The translations under genes and the position numbers were made by a program. The notes under the pieces were generated by a model, which made no database searches, was not told where the DNA came from, and worked only from the letters and a program-made list of their open reading frames with translations. A stretch of DNA of 12,865 nucleotides from Ruminococcaceae bacterium UBA1865 (GTDB lineage Bacteria > Bacillota > Clostridia > Oscillospirales > Acutalibacteraceae): assembly GCA_002338255.1 (NCBI GenBank), contig DDHX01000060.1, positions 45,174-58,038 of the forward strand. Reading direction: 5' to 3'. Within the stretch, counting starts at the first letter, position 1. Each line of letters opens with the position of its first letter. Below are positions 6,678 to 12,865 of this stretch, one piece after another.

Positions 6678-7550
6678 TTATTTCTCTGAACGGCTTTTTT
6701 TGACGACCGGAATCCAAACATAGCTTTTGTAATCCGCCTTTGACATGTCTCCCTGCTCGTAAACCTCAAGTTCAGGCCCGTCAGCGTGCTCGTATTCACT
6801 TGTGGGGAACCATTCGGAAAAAATCCGTTTCCAAACGTCCTGAATCGCGTCCGGCATGGGTCCGATTGCTTCAAATACCACCCAAGTGAGTTTTGAGATG
6901 TGGAGCGTTTCCATACCGGCTGGGATTTTATCTCCTGCGTATGTGACTGCCATATAATAATCAAAATAATCCTTTTGAAAATTCGCGCAAATCCCCATCA
7001 CGCCCATGTCGTCCGTACACTGTTTTTCAAGTGCTTCGCAAGTTCCGTTCTCATTACACGACTCGATAAATTTAGGAATAATCTTGAAGTTCTCACCATT
7101 CTTATTGGTTACCGTTGTTTTTTTGCCGACTACCGTGAATGCCTCTTTTTCTATTAATTTGTAGTTCAATGTTTTTTCCCCTTTCAAAATGACTTGAATG
7201 GAGAGTTTACCGATGGATTTGAGATTTGTCCCCGCTTCGCGCGCCAGCGAGGGCGAAATTCCGTGGAACCGTTGGAATGCCTTTGTAAACGATTCATGAG
7301 TTTCATACCCATACTTTAGCGCGATGTCAATGATTCTCGCGTCAGAAAGCGCCAATTCCTGCCCGGCAAGCGTCAGCCTCCGGTTGCGTACATACTCGCC
7401 GACGGTAAAACCTGTCAGCATGTTAAACATACGCATGAAATGAAACGTTGAAGAACCTGCCGTTTTCGCGACGTCATCAAAGTCGACCGGTTCAAGAAGA
7501 TGGGCCTCCATGTGATCAATCGCGCTTTGCATTCCCTGTATCCAATCCAA
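6678..7550 (-). CDS. AraC family transcriptional regulator with GyrI-like effector-binding domain
   Basis: A 290-residue regulator. The N-terminal ~105 residues form the AraC DNA-binding domain, with two helix-turn-helix units: DFDDVAKTAGSSTFHFMRMF (23-42) and IIDIALKYGYETHESFTKAF (73-92), the latter ending in the FHGISPS family signature. A GyrI/SOUL-like effector domain fills about 125-290, with typical strands KLIEKEAFTVVGKKTTV and the C-terminal FSEWFPTSEYEHADGPELEVY. Such regulators usually bind small, often cationic or hydrophobic ligands and control efflux or detoxification genes. The longest frame begins at a TTG at 7628 with no ribosome binding site. I prefer the TTG at 7550: AGGGGGG (7558-7564) lies 7 bases upstream, and MDWIQGMQ is where the family commonly starts. 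It is followed by its own terminator and so is probably monocistronic. Its target is not evident. Confidence 0.9.
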   Translation of the reverse strand: MDWIQGMQSAIDHMEAHLLEPVDFDDVAKTAGSSTFHFMRMFNMLTGFTVGEYVRNRRLTLAGQELALSDARIIDIALKYGYETHESFTKAFQRFHGISPSLAREAGTNLKSIGKLSIQVILKGEKTLNYKLIEKEAFTVVGKKTTVTNKNGENFKIIPKFIESCNENGTCEALEKQCTDDMGVMGICANFQKDYFDYYMAVTYAGDKIPAGMETLHISKLTWVVFEAIGPMPDAIQDVWKRIFSEWFPTSEYEHADGPELEVYEQGDMSKADYKSYVWIPVVKKSRSEK

Positions 7551-7557
7551 ATCAGTT

Positions 7558-7564
7558 CCCCCCT
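7558..7564 (-). promoter_or_regulatory. Ribosome binding site deciding the regulator start
   Basis: AGGGGGG on the minus strand lies 7 bases before the TTG at 7550. No comparable site precedes the upstream in-frame TTG at 7628. Confidence 0.65.
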
Positions 7565-7690
7565 GTCGAGTAATAGAATAACACATAGAAAAGAGTGCGG
7601 CTTGTTTTCGTTTGCTTTCTGATGACAAGGATTTTATACGGCTGAATTCACATTGCCGAGCGCTTCAAAATCGAAGGGATTATCCTTACA

Positions 7691-8608
7691 TTATTTTTTA
7701 AATAATGCCGTAAAACTTTTTGGCGGCTGTGTCTGAAAGCACATGACTTTGCCGGAAAAAGGATGCCTAAACTCCAATTTGTAGGCGTGCAAACCCAGCC
7801 GCTTCAAAGGATTGGTTTTTGCTCCGTATTTTTTATCACCCACGACATTGTGCCCCATATCCTTCATGTGCACGCGTATCTGGTTTTTACGGCCCGTTTC
7901 CAAATGAATGTCCAGCAAAGAATAGTCCGGATTTTCTTTGATGACTTGATAATTTGTAATGGATTCCTGTCCGTCCCCGGGCTTCCCACTCGAGTACATC
8001 ATGCGTGTCTTTGTTTCTTTCAGCCACGATTGAATTCTGCCGCTTTTTTCTTCAAGCTGCCCCTCTACAACTGCCATATAGGCCCGCTGCGACACCAAAT
8101 CCGCCCAGTTGTCTTGCAGCGCCAATTTAATTCTTTCATTCTTAGCGACCATAAGTATTCCGGAAGTGTCGCGGTCAAGGCGATGTACCACAAAGATGCG
8201 GTTTCCCGGATTCTTTAGGCGCACATAATCTGTCAGCAAGTGGTAAGCGGTCAGTTCCTTTTCGTTATCGGTAGATATCGACAGCAAGCCGGCCGGTTTA
8301 TTGATTACAATGATATCCTCATCTTCATATATGATATCCAACACACCTTGCTGTTTTTGCACTTGATTGGTCGGCCGGCTTATCCGTATTTTTTGCCCCG
8401 CAAGCAACGGATGGTCGTATTGTGTAACCACAACTCCGTCCACTAAAATTTCTCTGCGTGTCAGCAAAGATTTCACGTTATTTCTGGATTGATTCGATAG
8501 CTTTAGCAATAAAAAATCCAGCAAACCGCCCGACTCTGTTACCGTCAATTCCGTGTCCGGTTTTCTGCTGATTTCTTTTTGCCCCATACTCCGTTTTTCT
8601 TTACGCAC
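7691..8608 (-). CDS. RluA family 23S rRNA/tRNA pseudouridine synthase
   Basis: A 305-residue enzyme that isomerises uridine to pseudouridine in structured RNA. An S4-like RNA-binding domain occupies about 22-80 (LLDFLLLKLSNQSRNNVKSLL...ILVDGVVV). The catalytic domain has the motif I HRLDRDTSG at 142-150, in which D145 is the expected catalytic aspartate. It also has DIIVINKPAGL (98-108) and, near the end, the family's GRKNQIRVHM segment. Which RluA, B, C or D-like position it modifies cannot be told from sequence. The start is GTG with AAGGAG (8615-8620) 6 bases upstream. A 100-base gap separates it from the lactonase; no clear promoter or terminator is seen there, so read-through from upstream is possible. 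Confidence 0.92.
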   Translation of the reverse strand: MRKEKRSMGQKEISRKPDTELTVTESGGLLDFLLLKLSNQSRNNVKSLLTRREILVDGVVVTQYDHPLLAGQKIRISRPTNQVQKQQGVLDIIYEDEDIIVINKPAGLLSISTDNEKELTAYHLLTDYVRLKNPGNRIFVVHRLDRDTSGILMVAKNERIKLALQDNWADLVSQRAYMAVVEGQLEEKSGRIQSWLKETKTRMMYSSGKPGDGQESITNYQVIKENPDYSLLDIHLETGRKNQIRVHMKDMGHNVVGDKKYGAKTNPLKRLGLHAYKLEFRHPFSGKVMCFQTQPPKSFTALFKK

Positions 8609-8708
8609 AGATTTCTCCTTTTTATTGAACAGAGAGACCGTTCCCTCATCTCAAATTTCTTTTATAATCCTTTTGCTCATTTTCGCGGGCATACCGGATA
8701 GGAAAGCA

Positions 8709-9788
8709 TCAATCAATGTTCCCGTTGACAGGTAGGAACTGAATACAGGTTGGGCTGTGAAGCTTTTCGCGGATGCCCGTCGGTTTTAATGCTCCGGACG
8801 CCTTGTCCACTTTTAGAACCACGATCTCGTTGCTTTTTTCGTTGGCCGCAAGCAGGTAATTCCCAAGCGGCTCAATTGCAAAATCCCGAGGGCCTTGACC
8901 CTGCACAGAATAAATTCCGCAAAGCGCAAGCACACCGTCCTTTCCAATTTGAAAGGACGCAATGCTGTCATGCCCCCGGTTCGAGGCATAGAGGAACCGT
9001 CCATCGGGCGACATATGCAGCGCCGCGGCCGCGCTGCTGCCTTTGAAATCCGGCGGAAGTGTGGAGAGATATTGCCGTGCTTCATATCGGCCGTCCACGT
9101 ATTCAAACACTGCGATTTCAGAACTCAGTTCGGTGATAATATATACAAAACGCATTCCCTCGTGAAAAACGACATGCCGTGGACCCGTGCCCGGGCGCAA
9201 TAAGATATTGAGCCTGTCTTCTATATACAGATTGTTCGTTTTTTTATCAAAGCGATAAAATTTCACGGTATCAATACCAAGATCCACCGCGCAAACATAT
9301 TTTCCATCAGGTGTAAAGTCCGTGAAATGAACATGCGGCATCTCCTGCCGTTCCTGATCAGGCCCGCTTCCCGTATGTGTTTCAACCAACAGGCAGGGCT
9401 CAATTGCGCCCTGCTGCTCAAGTGAAAAAACGGATAGACTGCCGCTGCTGTAATTGGAAGCAACAAGAAGCGAATCGCTGCGGTCCGTATTGAGGTAACA
9501 TGGGTCAAGTCCCATGGTTGGCCTTTCATTGAGAAAGGTTAAACCGCCCTTGTTATTGATTTTGTACGCAGCAACCCCGCCGCCGAAAACTCCATGAAAT
9601 TCTTGCGTTTCTAAAACCGCATACAAATACCGCTGATCGTCACTGAGTGTAAGATAGGACGGATTTTCGGCGTGAACCGGCGCAAATGCAGCGTTTAGCT
9701 TTCCTGTGGTATTGTCAAGTTCGAAAGTATAGATTCCCTCACCCGAATCGGCTGAATAGGAACCGATATACACCATTGTTTTACCCAA
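8709..9788 (-). CDS. Lactonase family seven-bladed beta-propeller protein (6-phosphogluconolactonase-like)
   Basis: A 359-residue protein of the YkgB/Pgl beta-propeller lactonase family, close to the family's usual length. It opens with MVYIGSYSADSGEGIYTFELD and shows repeated blade motifs such as HFTDFTPDGKYVCAVDLG (154-171), LHMSPDGRFLYASNRGHDSI (257-276) and AIEPLGNYLLAANEKSNEIVVL (304-325). GTGPRHVVFHE at 200-210 carries the conserved arginine and histidine region of the active face. Family enzymes hydrolyse 6-phosphogluconolactone in the pentose phosphate pathway, though many homologues are untested and may act on other lactones. The start is TTG at 9788 behind AGGGTGAG; an in-frame ATG four codons later has a poorer site. 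It lies 18 bases after arsC and is very likely in the same operon. Confidence 0.88.
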   Translation of the reverse strand: MGKTMVYIGSYSADSGEGIYTFELDNTTGKLNAAFAPVHAENPSYLTLSDDQRYLYAVLETQEFHGVFGGGVAAYKINNKGGLTFLNERPTMGLDPCYLNTDRSDSLLVASNYSSGSLSVFSLEQQGAIEPCLLVETHTGSGPDQERQEMPHVHFTDFTPDGKYVCAVDLGIDTVKFYRFDKKTNNLYIEDRLNILLRPGTGPRHVVFHEGMRFVYIITELSSEIAVFEYVDGRYEARQYLSTLPPDFKGSSAAAALHMSPDGRFLYASNRGHDSIASFQIGKDGVLALCGIYSVQGQGPRDFAIEPLGNYLLAANEKSNEIVVLKVDKASGALKPTGIREKLHSPTCIQFLPVNGNID

Positions 9789-9806
9789 AAACTCACCCTG
9801 CCTTAT

Positions 9807-10202
9807 TTAAATCATGAATATTTTTTCTTTTAATTCCAATATGCGTTGTTCAATTGTTTTGATTACAGCAATAAACTCTTCATCACTTTCTCCCGTCGGA
9901 TCTTTCAGTCCCCAGTCCTCCCGATACTTGCAGGGAAGCATGGGGCACTGTACATTGCAGCCCATTGTGATAACCACATCAACAGGTGGGATATCACTCA
10001 ACAGTTTGGAGTGCTGTGTCTTTTCCATATCAATTCCGTAAATTTCTTTCATCAGTCGTACCGCATCCTGATTGATCTGCGGCTTTGTGTCCGTTCCTGC
10101 GGAATAGCTTTCAAACGCATCGTGCGCAAAGTGTTTTCCCAAAGCCTCGGCAATTTGGCTGCGGCAGGAATTATGCACACAAATAAACGCTACTTTTTTC
10201 AT
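9807..10202 (-). CDS. arsC: ArsC-type arsenate reductase (low-molecular-weight phosphatase fold)
   Basis: A 131-residue protein of the thioredoxin-coupled ArsC/low-molecular-weight tyrosine phosphatase family. The P-loop C-V-H-N-S-C-R-S sits at residues 8-15, with C8 as nucleophile and C13 and R14 following. The redox helix region GCNVQCPMLPC holds C82, C86 and C91, and D101-P102 is the general acid of the DP loop. In the family, arsenate is reduced to arsenite through a relay of cysteines recharged by thioredoxin. The frame extends upstream to 10370, but that would overlap the MFS gene. AGGAGG (10211-10216) points to the ATG at 10202 with 8-base spacing; another ATG two codons earlier is only 2 bases away. 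No arsR, arsB or acr3 is seen, so a phosphatase role cannot be excluded. It follows the MFS gene by 83 bases and precedes the lactonase by 18. Confidence 0.88.
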   Translation of the reverse strand: MKKVAFICVHNSCRSQIAEALGKHFAHDAFESYSAGTDTKPQINQDAVRLMKEIYGIDMEKTQHSKLLSDIPPVDVVITMGCNVQCPMLPCKYREDWGLKDPTGESDEEFIAVIKTIEQRILELKEKIFMI

Positions 10203-10210
10203 TTTCATTT

Positions 10211-10216
10211 CCTCCT
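10211..10216 (-). promoter_or_regulatory. Ribosome binding site deciding the arsC start
   Basis: A perfect AGGAGG on the minus strand lies 8 bases before the ATG at 10202. It rules out the long N-terminal extension that would overlap the MFS gene. Confidence 0.8.
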
Positions 10217-10285
10217 GTAAATTTGATTGCTGAAAGTTGATTCCTCTAAAATTCCGTTTCACACTGTACTGTTTTGCCCGGCAGC

Positions 10286-11500
10286 TTAAATACTCTGGTT
10301 TTGACTTTTTTTGTTGAGCAACAGTATACTTGCCGCTCCAATTAACATAAAAGCAGCTATTGATGACCAAGCTATGAAATAGCTTGTCCTTGAAAGAACA
10401 TAACCCATAACAAGCGGGCTCAGCGAACGGGCTGCTCCCTGCATAAACATGGAAATTGAGTTAATTCTGCCAAGATGGGCGCTTGGGGAATGGTCTGCGA
10501 TGAAAGTACCGGAATGAATCGTGACAACAATTTCTCCGAACGTAAATATCGCACCGGCCGCCAGAAAAAGCGGTAAACTTTTCACAAGGCCGAAAGTAAC
10601 AAAAGATAAAAAGAACAAAACACCACCGCCGGAAATAACCACAAGGGGACGAAACTTCATTGTCAGATGCGTCAGCAGCGGAGTGAACATAATGACAATA
10701 AAGGAATTGAGCGCGGTCAAAATGCTGAAAAAACGTGCTCCGTTTACGTTGTACAAATCACCGAACTGAAGTGGCAGCATAAAATTCCATTGTGTATAGG
10801 TAAAATCATAAATGGACATAAACACAATGAAAAGTAGCAAAATCGGCATAGCCTTTAACACATGAAATACAGATGCATTTTCGGCCGGAGCTCCACCCGC
10901 AGCAGTGATTTTTTGCCGCCCGCTTTTCGTTTCTTTGATAAACACCGCGATTAGAAAGGAGGAGGCCAAGGTTGTCGCCGCGTCCAGAATAAATAGAAGA
11001 GACAAGTGGTCTTGAAACAGCAATCCACCAAGAAGAGGGCTGATTGTCATACCGATATTGATACCGAGGTAGAGAAGGGAAAAAGATGCTTTCCTGTTTT
11101 CCGGCGCTGTGAGGTCAGCAACCATCGCCTGATACGCCGGAGAGGCAGCGACGAAAAGATTCGACGCAATGACGATAAAAACGATCATGGCTGTATGATT
11201 GTTCACGATTCCGCAAAGAAGATAAGAAACGGAGCCCAGCACCTGACAAGTAATCAATATCTTTTTGCGGCCGATTGCATCGACTAACTTGCCGCCTAAG
11301 AGCAAGCTCGGTGCCTGCGTCAGCGTCAAAAGCGCAGAAAAATTACCGGTTTCGGTTTTCGACAGACCCAATTTCTGGGTAAGGATCAGCGTTAGAAGCG
11401 GCAGAATGAAACTGCCCATACAGTTGATAATCCTTGCCCAAAATAATATGTATATTTCCTTTGGCAATCCACTGTATGTTGTAAAATGTCTGTTTTTCAA
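10286..11500 (-). CDS. MFS transporter
   Basis: A 404-residue major facilitator superfamily protein with about 12 hydrophobic segments. The loop between helices 2 and 3 carries motif A, GGKLVDAIGRKK (69-80), with D74 and G77-R78. The central polar loop is near residues 192-215 (KETKSGRQKITAAGGAPAENAS), as expected between the two six-helix halves. The type resembles drug or metabolite exporters of the DHA group, but no substrate can be read from the sequence. The start is TTG at 11500 with GAGGAG (11508-11513) 7 bases upstream. A promoter with a perfect TATAAT lies just before it. It is first in a likely MFS-arsC-lactonase unit, since no terminator shows in the 83 bases after its stop. Confidence 0.9.
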   Translation of the reverse strand: MKNRHFTTYSGLPKEIYILFWARIINCMGSFILPLLTLILTQKLGLSKTETGNFSALLTLTQAPSLLLGGKLVDAIGRKKILITCQVLGSVSYLLCGIVNNHTAMIVFIVIASNLFVAASPAYQAMVADLTAPENRKASFSLLYLGINIGMTISPLLGGLLFQDHLSLLFILDAATTLASSFLIAVFIKETKSGRQKITAAGGAPAENASVFHVLKAMPILLLFIVFMSIYDFTYTQWNFMLPLQFGDLYNVNGARFFSILTALNSFIVIMFTPLLTHLTMKFRPLVVISGGGVLFFLSFVTFGLVKSLPLFLAAGAIFTFGEIVVTIHSGTFIADHSPSAHLGRINSISMFMQGAARSLSPLVMGYVLSRTSYFIAWSSIAAFMLIGAASILLLNKKSQNQSI

Positions 11501-11552
11501 GTTGTTGCTCCTCTATATCATTCATTTCAGTTTATCCAAAACACATAATGAT

Positions 11553-11581
11553 ATTATACCGAACGTTTTGGAGCAATACAA
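11553..11581 (-). promoter_or_regulatory. Candidate promoter for the MFS-arsC-lactonase unit
   Basis: On the minus strand a perfect TATAAT (11553-11558) lies 17 bases after TTGTAT (11576-11581, 3 of 6 to TTGACA). The 90-base gap after the GH2 stop has no terminator hairpin, so read-through from GH2 is also possible. Confidence 0.45.
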
Positions 11582-11590
11582 TAGTAAGAA

Positions 11591-12865
11591 TTAAGGCTGT
11601 GACAGCACTGTCACCTTTTCATTGATTTCCCTTACCTTTTCCACAGGCAGCTTGATTACTTTTCGATCATAAGAAATCAATCCGTTTAATTCGTCCTCCA
11701 CATCAGTAAGCTGAGTGTATACAGTTGCGCATAGTCCCTGCTTTTCAGCAGGTTGAACTTCGTTTTCGTACAGGTCTCGATACGCTTTCAGCAGCTCTTC
11801 GGCCGTATCAAAGCGTTTATATCCAAAATCCTTTTCGTTGAAGCAATGACCTTTTACTCGGAAATTATAACCGCCGAATTCGGACAGGACAACTGCGCGC
11901 CCAAGCTTGTCGGGTGTAAATCGGTATTTTTTGAAATAAACATGCAGGCTTTTAACATCACCGATTTTCTGGTCATGCCAGCCACTGGCGTGGTCAATTG
12001 TGCGAGTTGTATCCAACTTTAAAATTTGTTGAACCGCCTTGCCGGCGTCAAACTGCCCCCATCCCTCGTTGAACGGGACCCACATGGCGATTGCCACAAC
12101 ATTGTACAGATGATGAATCATTTCGTCGAGTTCTAAACAATATTGGCAGCGCCCCTCTTCGTTATCGCGGGCAAACCATTTGTAATGATCATCCTTAAAA
12201 TGAATTCCGGTTATTAGCGGAGAAGAAATTGTCATCGTCCGATATTTACCGCCGCCGTTTATCATGTCCTGCCACACCAGCATTCCGATTCGGTCGCAAT
12301 GATAATACCAGCGCAAAGGCTCGATTTTGATATGTTTGCGCAGCATATTGAAGCCCATATCCTTCGCAGTTTGGATGTCAAAAATCATCGCTTCATCGGA
12401 TGGTGCGGTATACATCCCATCGCTGTAATAACCTTGATCCAACAGGCCGTTGTGGAAATACGGACGATTATTCAAAAATAACCGTTTTGCTCCATTATCA
12501 TCTGTATTGACCGAAAATTTACGCATCCCGAAATAGCTTTTTACATGATCATTCCCCATCGTCACAGTCAAATCATACAAATGGGGGCATTCCGGTGTCC
12601 ATGCAATAAATTGCGGCATAGGCAGTTTGACCGGTTTGTTGGGCGAAAAGGAAACTTCCGTTTCGCCCACTTTTGCGTAGCAAAGCTGTGCACTCCGCGA
12701 AACCACAGTAAGTTCCACCGCGCTTTCATCAAACAGGGGGGTTATACGCAATGCGCTGATGTAGTCTTTGGGCACACTTTCCACCCAGACGGTCTGCCAG
12801 ATACCGCTTTGCGCTGTGTACCAGATACCGCCCCGTTTATTTTTTTGTTTGCCGCGCGAATGGTA
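11591..12865 (-). CDS. Glycoside hydrolase family 2 protein, partial (N-terminus outside window)
   Basis: The last 424 residues of a GH2 enzyme; the frame is open through the right window edge, so the GTG at 12784 is an internal codon and not a start. The fragment begins in the sugar-binding jelly-roll domain, whose GGIWYTAQSGIWQTVWVE segment is a family hallmark. The immunoglobulin-like domain follows, and then the TIM barrel. The barrel carries MLRKHIKIEP and DRIGMLVWQDM, the acid/base in FNEGWGQF (fragment residue E267) and the nucleophile in VVLSEFGGY (E329). Family members hydrolyse beta-galactosides, beta-glucuronides, beta-mannosides and others; specificity is not clear from this part. 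No signal peptide can be judged. Compared with Firmicute relatives of about 580 residues, roughly the first 150 residues are missing (estimate from memory of the family). Confidence 0.9.
   Translation of the reverse strand, partial: YHSRGKQKNKRGGIWYTAQSGIWQTVWVESVPKDYISALRITPLFDESAVELTVVSRSAQLCYAKVGETEVSFSPNKPVKLPMPQFIAWTPECPHLYDLTVTMGNDHVKSYFGMRKFSVNTDDNGAKRLFLNNRPYFHNGLLDQGYYSDGMYTAPSDEAMIFDIQTAKDMGFNMLRKHIKIEPLRWYYHCDRIGMLVWQDMINGGGKYRTMTISSPLITGIHFKDDHYKWFARDNEEGRCQYCLELDEMIHHLYNVVAIAMWVPFNEGWGQFDAGKAVQQILKLDTTRTIDHASGWHDQKIGDVKSLHVYFKKYRFTPDKLGRAVVLSEFGGYNFRVKGHCFNEKDFGYKRFDTAEELLKAYRDLYENEVQPAEKQGLCATVYTQLTDVEDELNGLISYDRKVIKLPVEKVREINEKVTVLSQP

Noticed and set aside
7689..7707. CATTATTT-TTT-AAATAATG hairpin at the end of the RluA-type gene
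   Set aside because: The stem is entirely A-T apart from the end pair and has no following T-tract, so it is unlikely to terminate transcription.
7763..8218. 151-codon open frame on the plus strand
   Set aside because: It is antisense to the RluA-type gene, whose motifs and ribosome binding site are clear; its translation has no recognisable domain.
8627..8643. GAAC...GTTC inverted repeat upstream of the RluA-type gene
   Set aside because: Only four pairs, then mismatches; expected by chance in a window this size.
9846..10220. 124-codon plus-strand frame
   Set aside because: Antisense to arsC over its whole length, and no family features.
10203..10370. N-terminal extension of arsC into the MFS gene
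   Set aside because: A perfect AGGAGG sits inside it, 8 bases before the ATG at 10202; the extension lacks ArsC similarity and overlaps the MFS C-terminus.
11559..11571. CCGAACGTTTTGG, a near-palindrome between the -35 and -10 of the MFS promoter
   Set aside because: Its position is suggestive of an operator, but the symmetry is broken at two inner positions and no second copy was seen.
12782..12784. GTG as start of the GH2 protein
   Set aside because: The frame continues upstream to the window edge with clear GH2 sequence (GGIWYTAQSGIWQTVW), so this codon is internal.
1..12865. CRISPR array, tRNA, insertion sequence or phage genes
   Set aside because: No repeat-spacer pattern, cloverleaf, transposase or integrase motif was found on reading both strands by eye.

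Overview
The window looks like chromosomal DNA from a low-to-moderate GC Firmicute, most likely a member of the Clostridia. The basis is the consistent strong AGGAGG-type ribosome binding sites, frequent TTG and GTG starts, AT-rich spacers with TATAAT-like boxes, and the gene families present: VanW, a small CDP-alcohol phosphatidyltransferase, a nuclease-XPD helicase fusion, a thioredoxin-type ArsC and a Firmicute-type GH2 glycosidase. This placement is inferred from family resemblance only. No phage, transposon, CRISPR array, tRNA or rRNA is visible.

Layout. Twelve protein genes are supported, eleven on the minus strand and one (an M20 peptidase) on the plus strand. At the left edge is the N-terminal 436 codons of a DinG/XPD-type DNA helicase with a fused PD-(D/E)XK nuclease domain; it runs off the window. 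Next comes a small CDP-alcohol phosphatidyltransferase (1398-1928), divergent from the M20 amidohydrolase/deacylase (2068-3240). The M20 gene converges on a GNAT acetyltransferase (3321-3884), with a hairpin between them. Upstream of that are a P-loop kinase-like protein (3945-4547), a second GNAT (4779-5537) and a VanW protein (5604-6437). The GNAT2/VanW unit is bounded by a hairpin terminator at 4677-4710 and a promoter at 6546-6573. An AraC-type regulator with a GyrI-like effector domain (6678-7550) has its own terminator at 6596-6626. An RluA-type pseudouridine synthase (7691-8608), a beta-propeller lactonase (8709-9788), an ArsC-type arsenate reductase (9807-10202) and an MFS transporter (10286-11500) follow. 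At the right edge is the C-terminal 424 residues of a GH2 glycosidase (11591-12865).

How they work together. The window reads as a string of short transcription units rather than one pathway. Likely co-transcribed sets are VanW then GNAT2, kinase then GNAT1, and MFS then ArsC then lactonase. Several starts were moved from the longest open frame on the basis of Shine-Dalgarno placement: VanW, AraC, ArsC and GNAT2. No convincing undescribed multi-gene system was found. The items most worth a second look are the nuclease-helicase fusion, a nested inverted repeat at the kinase 3' end, and an ArsC with a compact cysteine relay and no arsenic operon around it.
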